Below are positions 46,276-58,730 of a DNA stretch of 64,000 bases, one piece after another; within the stretch, counting starts at the first letter, position 1, and each line of letters begins with the position of its first letter. The stretch is from Gossypium raimondii. Its lineage: Eukaryota; Streptophyta; Magnoliopsida; Malvales; Malvaceae. The DNA is taken from NCBI RefSeq assembly GCF_025698545.1, contig NC_068571.1, forward strand, positions 53,043,733 through 53,107,732. The letters are read 5' to 3'. The position numbers and the translations under genes are program-made. The notes under the pieces were generated by a model that was given only the letters and a program-made list of their open reading frames with translations, did not search any database and was not told the DNA's origin.

Positions 46276-49200
46276 ATGGCAGATCACTGCAATGGAAGCT
46301 CGCACAGCTCTGAATCTTTTGCCAATATTCCACCAATAAAATTCACCAAGCTCTTTATAAATGGCAACTTCGTCGACTCCGTTTCTGGTAAGCGAAACTG
46401 GCGAAAAAGTTAAAAGCTAATACAATAGTTATCTCTAATTGTTTATGATCTCGTTACAGGGAAAACGTTCGAGGCGATCGACCCGAGAACTGGGGAGGCG
46501 ATAACCCTAGTTTCGAAAGGGGACAAAGAGGATGTTGATTTGGCTGTGAAGGCTGCACGTTTTGCTTTTGATAATGGCCCTTGGCCTCGCTTGTCTGGCT
46601 CTGTATGTCTTTCTGGTTTACTCTATTTCCTTCTTTCAATTTAGTATGTATGTATCCATGTATGTGTTTTCTTTTGAACAATAACAAAAGGTCCAATTCA
46701 TTTGAGTACTACTTATGAATTTAATTGCATCTGGTGTCTACAAATTATGGTTCAAACTTTAAATTGGTTTATAAATTTCAAAACGTTATAATTGAGTTTT
46801 CCATTAGTTTCATATCGCGATAAGGTCTTTCTCTCAATAAAATCTTTAGTTTAAGTATTAAATGCTAGCTCGAATTTAACATGAAACATATTTAAAGTAT
46901 ATAAATTAAATTGTAAATACATGACATTCCATAGACAACTTAAATATGATGTGTTAAGAAAATAACTTTGAAAACTCAATGGCAAAGTCAGAAAATTTTT
47001 GGGAGGGCAATTAAGTTAAATATATTTTTTGGGAGCTAAAAAATGCAACTTTTTACTGTTTTAATAGCTTATATCTTCTTCTTCTTCTTCAAATGACTAA
47101 ATTAAACTTTTATCATTTTTGAAGGACTAAAGTACAACTTTATCTTGTACTAACTTAAAAGTTTATCTAATTTAAAAGGCTAATAGTGGGATTCCCATTT
47201 TAAGGGGGCAGATCCCCTACCAGCTCCTCGTGCCGTTCTATAAGAACCAGAACCAGGGATAAAGGCAAACAGGCAGGAAGCGGCTTGCCCCCTCAAATGG
47301 TAGATTTGCCATTTAGCCCCTTAAATATTTATGAAATTATATGTTAGTAGTATAATGGTAAAATTGCACTTTAACCTCCCCAATAATTTATGATTCATCT
47401 CTGGCTCCCCTAAGGCAATTTTTTTACTCCGTCCCCGATAGGAATTGTTGGTTTTTCTTAGCACATCAAATTCAAGTTGTCTTATATGGGCTCTACATCA
47501 TATCAGAATTGACATTCAATGTCTAAAATGATCACTAAACTTACAAAAGGACCTGATTGATAGGCTATTAATAATATGAAGATTCAATTTTAAGGGTCAA
47601 TTTAGTGAAATTAACTTATTTCTTTCATGTTAGGAACGAGGAAGGATCTTGATGAAGTTAGCAGACTTAATAGAAGAAAATATAGAAGAAATAGCTTCAT
47701 TGGATGCCATTAATGGTGGCAAGCTGTTCTCTCTTTGCAAGCTCATCGACATACCAGCTGCTTCAATGGCACTACGTTACTATGCAGGTGCAGCTGATAA
47801 AATCCATGGAACCGTGTTGAAATTAAGCAAAGGACTCCAAGGTTACACTCTTAGGGAACCCATTGGTGTTGTAGGAGCTATAATCCCATGGAATTTCCCC
47901 ACTATCATGTTCTTCATGAAGGTTGCACCAGCATTAGCTGCTGGCTGCACCATTGTGGTTAAACCAGCTGAACAAACCCCTCTTTCAGCTCTTTATTATG
48001 CTCATCTTGCTAAGCTGGTAATTAAAAGCTTGGATTAAATGAAACAATGTTGAGGGGGTCGGCTCTCTTTTGAGAGAAGTTTTTAAAGGTTGGTCTGTTG
48101 AGCAGCTAATCGGACTTTCAAACAATAGAAGTATTATGCCTAAAGTGTTCATGCTCGGTTTTAATCTTGGATTTCATCTTTCGACTTCAAAGAGAGCCCA
48201 ACCGGGTTCACAAAGTTTGTGGGAAAGCCTCGCCACCAAGAAAATGTTTTATCATTTTAGGGCCAAATGATAAAACATTTCCTTGGTGAACCTAGGCACT
48301 CCAGTCAAACCACGTGAACCCATTTGTGCTCTCCTCAAAGTAGAGAAATAAAACCCGAGGCTAAAATCGAGTATAGTCACCTCAGGCACAATACTTTTAT
48401 TGTTTAAGGGTCTGATCAACTACTCGACAGACAACACTTCAAATTTTTCTCCCAGAGTACTTATCCCACAACAAAGTTTTTCGATTGTCCATGAAATGGA
48501 AATTATGTTGTTGAATGTTTTTTTTTGTTTTTTTTCTTGTTTACATTGAAATTGCTCAGGCTGGTGTCCCTGATGGAGTGCTTAATGTTGTGAATGGATA
48601 CGGAGAGACTGCTGGTGCTGCCATTAGCTCTCATATGGACATTGATAAAGTAAGCTTTGATTTCATTTATATATATAGAGGATTTTCACTTGGTTCAAAG
48701 CTCCAAATTGTTTTAATTGAGTCTTCTAACTTTGTTGATTAGGATTTTTTGTTAATCTAATCATTAGTTTGGATTATAAATGTTAGTTTGAATCTAACAT
48801 CGAAGCGAATCAAGGAATTTTTTTTGAGGAATCAAAATTGAATTTTAAAATTTTAAGATGTTAAATATAAATTTTATCATATATTAATTTATGATTTTAT
48901 GATTTTTAAAAGGGTTAAATAGATTTTTTTTTCATTTTTTAGAAGGGCCAAAGCATAATTTTCCCCTATATTAATTTATAATTTGATCATTTATAAGGGA
49001 CTATAATTACAATTTTTTAATTTGAGGGGCGGATTAGGGCCCTTGCCTATCCCCTTTATATCCGCCTTTAACATGAAGCATATTTTAAACATGTGTACCT
49101 ATTGTATTAATAGCTTGAATTTGACATGTTGAAAAAAAAATAGGGTGTCAAGTCCCTCTATTATAAGGGCCGGCTCAAATCAATTCCTTTACTATTAAAT

Positions 49201-52003
49201 GAATTAATTTAATCCTTGAACTAGTGAAAAGAATAAAATAATGTTAAATTTTGATAGGGTTAACATTTATTGTTTAAAAATCACATAAAATTTTTTTTCT
49301 GTTTGCAAACCCAAAAATATATAAAAATACCAACTCATTAAATAATAAATAACATTTTTTAAACACTAAATGTTACTCTATTTTGACTTTATTTGATTCT
49401 TTTTACTAATACAAAGATTAAAATGATAAATTTAATAGTATAGGAATTAACTTGAACCGGTCCTTATAATAGTGGGACTCAGGGACAATGCAAAGGGGGA
49501 TAGGTAGCCCTACCCCTGCCTCAAATGGTAAATTATCATTTTAATCTTTTAAAGTTTTTAAATTTATAAGTTAGTTTAATGATAGAAATACACATTGATC
49601 CCTTAAAGATGAAAAGTTTTAGTTTAATCCCTTTTAAGATTCTAAAATAACAAGCATATACAAATATAAAATTGTACTTTGATCCATTTTAAATTTTATA
49701 ATTTAAATTTGGCCCTCAAAGATAAAATTTTGGCTTTGTCCCCAGTAGGACTTGCTATGTACTTTCTCCTTTAAGGATTCAATTAGAATGTTTTAAAATT
49801 CGGGACCAATTTAAAATACCGGTCTTAATCCAGGGATGTCTGTTGCAATTAAGTCGTATTGTCGAAGAAATGAGCTTACTTGATGGGATTTTCAGGTGAG
49901 TTTTACAGGGTCAACTGAAGTTGGTCGTAAGATAATGGTAGCAGCAGCAACAAGCAATTTGAAGCCAGTTTCATTAGAGTTGGGTGGCAAATCACCATTG
50001 TTAATATTTGATGACGCCGATGTTGATGAAGCTGCAAATATTGCTTTCAATGGCATGTTCTTCAACAAAGTAGGTGTTTTTTTTTTTTTTTATGTTCAAA
50101 CTGTAACTTTACAATTTGGTACATGAATTTAACAAAAACATTAGCAATGTTTCTAAATTTGTAGGGAGAAATTTGTGTGGCGAGTTCTCGTGTTTATGTA
50201 CAAGAAGGTATTTATGATAAGATTGTGGACAAGTTGGTAGAGAAAGCAAAAGCATTGGTTGTTGGAGATCCTTTTGACCCTCAAGTTAATCAAGGACCCC
50301 AAGTAAGTTTTATTATAATGAACCTTAGTTACGCTAAACCTGTTTAAGGGATTGGATTATTTGCTTCGGTTTAAATGCTCGCTTGAAATTTGAGGAAAAA
50401 AAGGGTTAATTTCATGAATTTCAAACTATGGCCTTTATTCTGAATTCGTCCCAAATTTCAAAACGTTTTAATTATTTCCTTAAACAATTAATGTTATATC
50501 AATCAGGTCATTCTATTATTGAAACCATTAAATAAAACGTAAAATCTTATGTGACATAACTTAAAATGAAAATTTTAATAAATTATTTGCATAGGCGAAT
50601 ACAAGAATGCCAGGTAAGGCATTGGCTCCCAAATAATAGAAAATCGTTTTTTAGTCTTTTAAAAATGTTAAAATTAAAAGTTTATATATGGTAAAATTGC
50701 ACTTTAGACTTTCAAAAAGAAATTTTTTTTATTTAATTCCTTCAAAAATAATGAAATCATAACTTAATACATGATGAAATTACATTTTGATCTCTTAAGA
50801 ATTTTATAATTCAATTCCAAGACCTTAAAATAATTTCTGAATCCACCCTACTGTTTGAGCTCGGTTTGGATTTGGCCCAACTCGTGAACATGTATAGAAC
50901 CGAACCTATATAAATTAATATGAATAACCGCTTCTTCTTTTTTTGACAAATGGTGTAGACTGATAAGAAGCAATTCGAGAAAATCCTATCATACATCGAG
51001 CATGGCAAAAGAGAAGGAGCTACTTTACTAACAGGAGGCAAACACATTGGCCAAAAGGGATATTACATACAGCCTACCATATTTGCTGATGTTAAGGTAA
51101 CAAATATATTGTTTGGACAACCTTAAAAATCTATGATGTTTTTTTATATGTTTCTTCATCTATGGGGACCTTTTGTTTAACAGGATGATATGATCGTAGC
51201 AAAAAATGAAATTTTTGGGCCAGTAATGTCATTGATGAAGTTCAAGTAAGTAGCTTTTATTTAAAAAAAAGAAAAAAAACTATGTTGGTAAATGTACCAT
51301 AGGCCCTTGTATTAAGAGTCGAATTGCATTTTACCCTTCTACTTTCAAAACGGGCAAATTAGTTATTGAACTTTAGATCAAAGAGCAAATCGGTCCTTCT
51401 GTTATAAATTACATTCATTTCTATTGTTAAAAACTGGTCCATGTACGTTAGCACAAGGCACACGTAGCATGACAAGTGTAACTGTCTGGTTATTTCGTCA
51501 ACCACGCCAGTTTTTTACAATAGAAATAGATGAAATTTTTAACAGAAAGGACCAATTTAGTCTTTAATCTAATTTATAAGGACTAATTTTCCCCTATTTT
51601 TTAGTAAAAGAGACAAGATGCAATCTAATTTTCAGTACAAAAGCCTCCATTTTACTTTTACCATACTATGTTTTTGTTCTTGTCTCAATGAAACAAATTC
51701 ATGTACCATTTTGTTTTTTCTTTTGTAAGAACTATGGAAGAGGGGATTAAGAGGGCAAACAACACGACTTATGGTCTGGCAGCTGGGGTTATAACGAAGG
51801 ACTTGAATGTGGCAAACACTGTTTCGAGATCGGTCCGTGCTGGTGTCGTGTGGATCAACTGTTACACTGTGTTCGATATGGATTGCCCTTATGGCGGGTA
51901 CAAGATGAGCGGGTTTGGAAGAGATTATGGTTTGGATGCACTTAACCAGTATCTGCAAATCAAGTCTGTTGTAACTCCCATTCATGATTCTCCATGGCAT
52001 TGA
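46276..52003 (+). CDS. ALDH2C4: aldehyde dehydrogenase family 2 member C4-like, copy b (9 exons, 504 aa)
   Basis: Tandem duplicate of the gene at 37082. Exons are 46276-46387, 46460-46602, 47634-48017, 48560-48649, 49896-50069, 50165-50302, 50959-51096, 51184-51245 and 51730-52003. Every exon equals its partner in length, 1515 bp in total. PWNFP, KPAEQTP, GSTEVG, ELGGKSP and GEICVASSR are all intact. By eye about 63 of 504 residues differ from copy a. They are most dense in exon 3 and in the last exon around [13 protein letters not shown] (copy a [13 protein letters not shown]), near the substrate-facing C-terminal region of ALDH2 enzymes, so substrate preference could differ. No lesion is seen. 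Introns carry a foldback element (48048-48436), a family B element and a family A MITE (51287-51664). Confidence 0.95.
46975..47445. repeat. family D repeats in ALDH copy b intron 2
   Basis: Recurring phrases gaaaatttttgggagggcaattaa, tggtaaaattgcactttaacctcccc and ataatttatgattcatctctggc occur in order. Two head-to-tail pieces seem present. Edges uncertain. Confidence 0.5.
48048..48436. mobile_element. foldback element, family E, in ALDH copy b intron 3
   Basis: Starts tgttgagggggtcggc and ends cgacagacaaca. The central hairpin (aaatgttttatcattt / aaatgataaaacattt) and the phrase tccttggtgaa match 20653-21022. No clear target duplication. Absent from intron 3 of copy a, which is 192 bp. Confidence 0.7.
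49141..49490. repeat. family B MITE in ALDH copy b intron 4
   Basis: tcaagtccctctattataagggccggctc at the left and its complement gaaccggtccttataatagtgggact at the right, with the same interior order as 22322-22639. A family D stretch follows to about 49745. Confidence 0.6.
51287..51664. mobile_element. family A MITE in ALDH copy b intron 8
   Basis: Ends ggtaaatgtaccatagg and ..cctccattttacttttacc. The 8-mer ACTATGTT occurs on both sides (51279-51286 and 51665-51672), a likely hAT-type duplication. It ends 65 bases before exon 9. Confidence 0.75.
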
Positions 52004-55000
52004 ACCTATTGAAAGTACACGAGTCATGTACTATTACCCAAAAATGCTATTTTAAGAGTATATAGTGTTAAGGAGGTAAGGATAAATAATGTTTTTAGTG
52101 TTGATGATATATATGGCAATCAACCAACAAATGTGATTTGGTTTGTAAGTTGAAATTTCAGTTTTGCCAACATATATTTTCTTATTGCTTTTGTCATCTT
52201 TACCTATTGATAGAATGGTTGGATTGATTTCAAGTTGGATTATTTTAGACTGAAATTTAAATTTTTAGGGGTCATTTTAGGTTATGCTCCAAATCATTTT
52301 GAGTGGGGATTATTTTGAATTTGTGTCCCTTGTTTTGAGTCAAATCATTTTGAGCTTAGGTCATTTCGGTTTTCAAATTCAGCTCAAATCATTTTGAGTT
52401 ATTTTAAGCATTATCAATTGAGTTTGAGAATCAAGTCATTTCTGGTTACTTGTACAAATCATTTCAAGTCCAAGTTATTAAGTTTGAGTCATTTGGGTTT
52501 GACACTTGAATTCAGGTAAGTTATTTATCCGAATCTTTTCAAGTTTAGGTCATTCTAGATTTAGATCATTCCAAGTTTTGTGTCACATTGTTGCCTACAT
52601 AAGAGTACGGGGGACTAGTAAGTAAAGCTAGGCACGGAGGGCCTAAATTAACGTAGAGTCATCACTAACCAATTAGGGCTAGGTTGGTTAGCCACCTATT
52701 GTCTAAAAGTTTAAAATTAATACTATGGAAAAATCCAAAAAGTCTAGACTCGATCTCATCACTGAATTTCGGGTTTGGGAGTATGATTACATGTGGGGAA
52801 GGTTATAGCAACCCCACAACGCCTATTTGGGGATAGTCCTATGGGGTCTTAGGAGTTAGGTTTTTTTTTAAGCATATTAATGTCTTAATCTAAGATAAAA
52901 TCTTATGGAAATCTTAAATGAATACTCTAAAGAAAATGTCTTCGGTTTACTTGTAACTCGATTAAGATATGTTCACCGAACTTATCTAATTTGAAACTTA
53001 AATTAGTGATTTTTACTTCTAACAGGAACCCAAAGGATACCTAAATAATTATAGTAAAATACCTTCAATTCTTGAAATTAATTCTATTTTAGAATTCTAA
53101 AAAACCCGAATGAATGAAGAGAAATATCAAAATACATCTACAACTTATTTGATATTTTATTATTATTATTTAAAAGATTTAATTAATAACGTTGAACCTA
53201 TAAAGATCTTACAAAAGTATCCTATGTCGAGTTTATGATTTATCTTACTTTAAAATTCTTGATCTAAGGTTTAAATTCGTCAAAATCATGAAATAATATA
53301 TCTTAAATAACATTTATTAGCTTTCTTAAAAGTTTCTAAAATAAAATACTTAGAAAGATGAATCATTTAATCCCTTAATTTTTTGAATTTATATGTTAAT
53401 ATAATGATAAAATTACACTTTAATACCCAATAATTTATGATTCATCTTTGACGCCCTAAAGCAATGTTCAGGCTTCGAGTCAATGCAAGCTTATAATTTG
53501 CAATCAATAATTGGGAAGCATCAAATGATCCTTCAAAAATGCATCTCATCATTTCAAAGATTAAACTCTTGGATTTAAGTATTCTCTCAAATTAGCAAAT
53601 GAAACTTGGGCCAAAAAAAAAGGAAATCAAGGATAATCTGCATTCATTTGTTTGGTCTAAAAAGCCTTCTAAGGAGCCAGTTTTAAAAAGCTGTCAAAAT
53701 GAGCTCAATATTTTCAAATGGCAGCATATATATGAAGAAGATGATGAAAGCTAGCCTAACATATCATACATTTAATAGATTCTAAATACAAAACATCCAA
53801 AAAGACAAACTTTCAACTTCCATACGAAATCTCACCATGTAGAAAGCACAAGATTCTCCATTGAACGTACTTCTCGTTGCCCGTTCAGATTGACGCAATC
53901 ATTCATTATAAAGCTTCGAATGCTGAGAATAGAACATTTACAATGTCAGAAAATTAATGAGGGCTTCAACGGATAATGAGAAGTCCACATCTTAATTTAG
54001 AAAGAAAAAAAACCCATAACAAATGCATAGAGTTCAATGGCCATTAAGAAGTTCTGGAAACAAACAAGATTATGGTCTAAAATAATGAAACTAGATAATC
54101 ATACAATAGATTATGATGGATCCTATATCATAAAAGACTGAAAATATAATAAGCCAAGGAATGGTAAAAGTACCATAGAGGCCCCTATACTAGGAGTCAG
54201 ATTGCATTTTGCCCCCTCTACTCAAGATATGGACAAATTAGTCCATGTACGATAGATCAAAGAGCAAACTGATCTTTTTTGTTAAAAATTCCATCTATTT
54301 CTACTATTAAAACTGGTCCCTACAAACCAGCATGAGGTACACATGCTGTCTGGTTATTTCGTCAACCACGCCAGTTTTTAACAGTACAAATGGATGAAAT
54401 TTGGATGAAATTTTTAACATAAATGACCGATTTACTCTTTGATTTAATGTACAAGAACTACTTTAACCATTTCATACAAATGGGAGAAAGGAGGACAAGG
54501 ATTTCAAGGTGAGCCATATTAAACCTCTAGAACCATTAATTTAAGCTATACCTCATATTCGCTTCAATTGCAACACAATTTTACAATCTAGAAACCTAAT
54601 CAAGACCTTATACTCCGTAAGATCTATTGCTACCTCTATCAACACTGACCGAATAAGAAAGGCATTATTGGGCCCAAACACGGCCATCCTTTCTATTGCC
54701 TAGAAATCTACTCTTTTATGCAAGGTCCTTTATAGGTTCTCATCCGGCACTCAGAAGGCCAGCCTGATCAGCTTAAGTTGAACTGAAGACCGGACTCAAC
54801 CCACTATTAGTTAAGATATGCTAATATATATATATATATATATATAGGCAATGAATCTTTCTTATTTAAGTGAGTCTCCAAATAAAATAAGCACTATTAT
54901 ATCAAGAATCAAGATAAAGCAACAATTAACAAATACAAACAAGAGAAAACAAATGAAACATATCCAACATTAAATGATCTATAATAACGGGAAGCAATTT

Positions 55001-55052
55001 GATATGGCAAACTATAGGAAAAAAGATACACAATAAGTACACACCAAGAAAC
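52004..55052. other. intergenic between ALDH copy b and the trihelix gene
   Basis: Contains a low-complexity tract built on caaatcattttgag/ttaagtcattt variants (52200-52590), AT-rich DNA, a truncated family A element (54163-54475) and a TA repeat at 54822-54846. No gene recognised. Confidence 0.6.
54163..54475. repeat. truncated family A MITE
   Basis: Starts ggtaaaagtaccatagaggcccctatactaggag and follows the family order to aaatgaccgatttactctttga. The right terminal arm is missing. Confidence 0.65.
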
Positions 55053-56105
55053 CTATTCGCTGATATTTTCTGTCGAATCGCCATTGTCGTTGCCGTCATC
55101 ATCATCATCAGTCTCGTCATCATCGTCATCGTCGTCATCATCCTCTTCCTTCATTTTAGCAATCTCTGCTTGTGCTCTCTCCAAAATCTGCTGCTTTTGT
55201 ACTTCCAACTCCTTCTGAAAATCCATCCTCATCTTCTCCAACTCCTTCATATGCTCCCTTTTACTACTCTCGATCTTCTCGTATATCTTACCGAACCTCT
55301 GCACTGAATCAGCCAACATCCTCAACGAACGCTCATCGTTCACATCCACTTTCATTGACCCACCATCGGCTTCTTCTCCATCATCATCATCATCATCTAT
55401 CTCTGACTCTGCGGGACTATCCCTCATCTCATCGAAACCATTAGACCTATCCAAATAAACTTGCGGATTCATAAACACAAACTCCCCGGAATCGACTCCA
55501 CAAGCCAACCATGATTCTTGTTGCCTAAACGAAGAAGAACCCAACCCCATTAACATCTCCATTTTCCTAAAGAACACCCATTTACTCGAATTCAACCCCA
55601 TTCTCTCAGCTTTCGACTTCTCTTTCTTAAACTTCCTCTTCAACCCATCAATCATACGCCTACACTGAGCTTCATTTTTCATACTTTTCAAAGCATCACT
55701 AACTTTCTCAGCTATATCAACCCAATCCTCACCCCTCAAACTCCTCCTCCCTAATTGCAAAAACCTATTCCCCCAAACCTCTAACAGAACATAAATCTCC
55801 TGTTGGGTCCAATCATAGGCATTTTTTAAGCTATCTCTATGGTCAGGTGCGTATTGGAAGCTAGGGACTGATGTTCTCACCTTTTGACGCTTTGGGTACC
55901 TTTCAAAACGCTCGCTTTCTTTGACGCGGTGGTAATAAACATCTGGGTCGTCGTCGTTATCGTCATCTACATCTTCGTTATCTAGTTCCATTTCTTCTTC
56001 ATCGTCGAGCTCTTCGTCTGGTCCGTAACTGTATACATGGCGAGTTCTGGTTGAACGAGGGTATTGCGGATGGCGATTAAAAGAGTAGGGTTCAACGCCA
56101 TCCAT
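55053..56105 (-). CDS. trihelix (GT-type, SIP1/ASIL-like) DNA-binding protein, 350 aa
   Basis: Intronless nuclear DNA-binding protein. The trihelix (Myb/SANT-like) domain is at about residues 97-165, with YDWTQQEIYVLLEVWGNRFL, the second-helix DWVDIAEKV and CRRMIDGLKRKFKKEK. Conserved Trp are at W99, W111 and W128; position W99 begins helix 1. Acidic runs lie at about 31-54, 236-246 and 320-340, and a long Glu/Lys-rich coiled-coil helix at about 275-320 (QRFGKIYEKIESSKREHMK). This order matches SIP1-clade trihelix proteins that act as transcriptional regulators, several as repressors of seed genes in Arabidopsis; target genes here are unknown. The ATG at 56105 starts MDGVEPYSF and is the first in the frame. 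The poly-Asp tail is coded by a near-perfect GAT/GAC microsatellite (55090-55150). Confidence 0.9.
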   Translation of the reverse strand: MDGVEPYSFNRHPQYPRSTRTRHVYSYGPDEELDDEEEMELDNEDVDDDNDDDPDVYYHRVKESERFERYPKRQKVRTSVPSFQYAPDHRDSLKNAYDWTQQEIYVLLEVWGNRFLQLGRRSLRGEDWVDIAEKVSDALKSMKNEAQCRRMIDGLKRKFKKEKSKAERMGLNSSKWVFFRKMEMLMGLGSSSFRQQESWLACGVDSGEFVFMNPQVYLDRSNGFDEMRDSPAESEIDDDDDDGEEADGGSMKVDVNDERSLRMLADSVQRFGKIYEKIESSKREHMKELEKMRMDFQKELEVQKQQILERAQAEIAKMKEEDDDDDDDDDETDDDDDGNDNGDSTENISE

Positions 56106-56479
56106 CTTCCTCTTTAGGGTTTCCTTCTTTTAGGGTTGTGGGTTTTGGGAAATTGAGAATTGGAGGTCAGAAAAGAAAGAAGATTAATGCTTCGTGGGAA
56201 GAACAAACCCTCAATTGAAAATTCTAGGGTTCGGAAGCTTTCATGATTTGGGGATGAGGGTTGAGGGTAATTAAAAGTAACCCGAATTTGGGCATTTCGG
56301 ATCTTTGATTTTGGGCCTTACTTGGGTTCAAAGAGCTAAAGCCTAGAAACTACTACTTTAATATCTAAATTCTTTGCCAGGAAAGTAAAGTAGATTCGGA
56401 AAATTAAATTTTGATAATGAATAATCGAAAATCAATATATGCTTCCCTTCTGAAGTTGTTGCGGATAATTGCTAAAATA

Positions 56480-56780
56480 TTGTTACACAAGCAATACATG
56501 CAAAGCCCCTAAAAGATAACCCTTCACAAAAACCCCTAGGCTTTGATAGTAGAGCCCATTCATTAACCGTCCTATCTTATATAACTTACAGTACATCATA
56601 ATACCATTCTACCTAGGCTTATAACTCTAGACCACTCAACCACTTACTTCTAACCAACCACAACTTAATATGTGGTGTCCCAAGATAAGGAGCAATATAT
56701 AGCTCATGGCTGAGGAGAGGGGCAAGCAATTTGCATACTACCTTCTCCTACCTTAACTCTGGTTCCATCTTTTTTTTCTC
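56480..56780 (+). repeat. dispersed repeat, copy 1 of a diverged pair
   Basis: Matches 57430-57750 in order: acatgcaaa.cccct, cattcattaaccg, ctacctaggcttataactctagaccac, gggcaagcaa, ctggttcc. About 900-950 bases separate the copies. Confidence 0.65.
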
Positions 56781-57429
56781 AAGCAACATTATTAAACAAC
56801 TATCTACATTGACCTAAACAGGGTGACCATCCATCTCTACCATCTACTACATTGTTTTATCAACAATTGAAGTTGTGAGTGTAGAAAAACTTTCTTGGAA
56901 GTTCTTGAACTATTGTGAAAAGTAATAAAACGACCAGACCCAAAATTATATAAACTCCTTGGATAAGAGAGCGTCTCCAAACAAAAAACCACAAAACATG
57001 TCTCTTATCCACAAATGATAGTGTGATACATGGCATTTTTCAAACTCAAACAAAAGGTAATTACATGTGCAAATTCTAAATTGTGAGTTGTAATGCTTAG
57101 TCATAATTGTGGGTGATAATGACGTGCAGTGTTTGGAAAATGACAATCATACAAGCTTTTCACGCACAAAACTCACCCTTTCAACTTTAATCACCCCCAC
57201 GGTGATACTAAACCCTTACTACCCCAAAGGCACATGTCCTAATATAAGCATGTCTTAACCCTTTACAGAAGTTTTCTCCTAACATTTTGACAAGTCTTCA
57301 AAGCCCAACACATTTATCCTTCAAAAAATTTCCTTAAAAAAAGAAAGGAAGAATGCCTTAAGGCAAGTCACTCTATAACCTCCTCCTTAGCTAGGGGCGA
57401 TTGTTATACCTTAATAGGACGACTTGAAC

Positions 57430-57750
57430 CATCTACTCCACAAGTAGTACATGCAAACCCCTCAAATGGAACCCCTCGCAAAAACCCTCGGCTCTTACAG
57501 AAGGGCTCACTCATTAACCGCCAGTAGACTGTAACTACCACGTCCCATCCAAGGTAGCTCAGAGCACATTATAGTGCCACTCTACCTAGGCTTATAACTC
57601 TAGACCACTTGGCAACTTGCCTTTAACTTACCAATAACAGCTTGACATGTGATACTTCAAGGCAATGTATGTGGCTAACGGCCTGAAGAAAAGGGCAAGC
57701 AACTCGCGTCCTCCCTTAGCTCCAGTTCCACATTCTTCTCTTAGACAACC
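57430..57750 (+). repeat. dispersed repeat, copy 2 of a diverged pair
   Basis: See the partner at 56480. Both keep the 27-base stretch around ctaggcttataactctagac almost unchanged while the rest has diverged. Confidence 0.65.
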
Positions 57751-57824
57751 TTATTATATAGTTCTCTGCCTGATCCTAAATTTACTTTTTAGTTAAAAAT
57801 GTTAATTTAGTTTAAAAAAATTAG

Positions 57825-58245
57825 CCCAAAATGTTAACTCTCTAAATTTTAATTTTTTTTTCTTTTTAATTGCCTTTCTTTTTTTTTCTTATTCTCTTTC
57901 TTCTCTCTTCTCTCTTTCTTCTATTCTCCTTGCTTTCCTCTTATCTCATAAACAACCTAGACTATCAAGCAACATCCTACTATTTGAAGGAATTAGTTCA
58001 AAAAATGAAAAGACAATATCTAGCATGCATCCTCTGCAAAATGCATTTTCCCATTAATTTATAATAATCAAGACACAATATGTTTGGATTGTTTATGGCA
58101 AAAGAAGAAAGAAATGCAAATAGAAAAGAAAAAGGTAAATAAAAAATAAAAAAATGAAATAGAAAAATAATTGTTTTTACTAGATGACATGTCAACTTAT
58201 TATTGGTTAAGATTTTTTAAAAACAAAGTTGACGTTTTGGGCTAA
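57825..58245. repeat. small inverted-repeat element
   Basis: ttagcccaaaatgttaac near 57825 is complementary to gttgacgttttgggctaa near 58225. The interior is a CT-rich tract followed by an A/G-rich tract (ttctctcttctc / aagaagaaagaaa), which can also pair. Confidence 0.5.
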
Positions 58246-58469
58246 AATAAATAATGAAATAATAGTTTAGATATACAGATTTGTGAGTTAAGGTTTTTTT
58301 TTAATTTGTTATGTCATAACAAAAATTATTGCATTTAATATGAGTAATATTACTGTGGTTATTTTAATGTATGTAATATTATATCAATATGAGACATTCC
58401 TTTTAAATGTGTTGGGCTTCTTCCAAAATATTATTTTACTATTTTGTTTGCTTGTATGATGTATCAACC

Positions 58470-58730
58470 GGGATGAAGTCAGAAATTTTATTTAGGAGTC
58501 GAAATTAAATTGTAATTTTACGATAATAAAATGTAATTTTACTATTTTAATAGCCTATATCTTTATAATTTTTAAATGATTAAATCAAATTTTTATCATT
58601 TTTAGGAGGCAAAGTGCAATTTTACATTTACTAATTTAAAATTTTTAAAAAATAAAAGATCTAAATGAAAAAAAATTCATTTTAAGGGAGGCGGGGCTCC
58701 TGCCAGCCCACCTAGCTACACCCTGTGTAT
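58470..58730. repeat. family D dispersed repeat
   Basis: Has gggatgaagtcagaa.., tgtaattttactattttaatagcctatatcttta and ends ggaggcggggctcctgccagcccacctagctacaccctg. It is one of about ten similar stretches in the window. Confidence 0.5.

Noticed and set aside
54999..55444. Plus-strand open frames rich in Ile/Val/Leu and Ser/His
   Set aside because: Antisense shadows of the poly-Asp and Glu-rich trihelix coding region.
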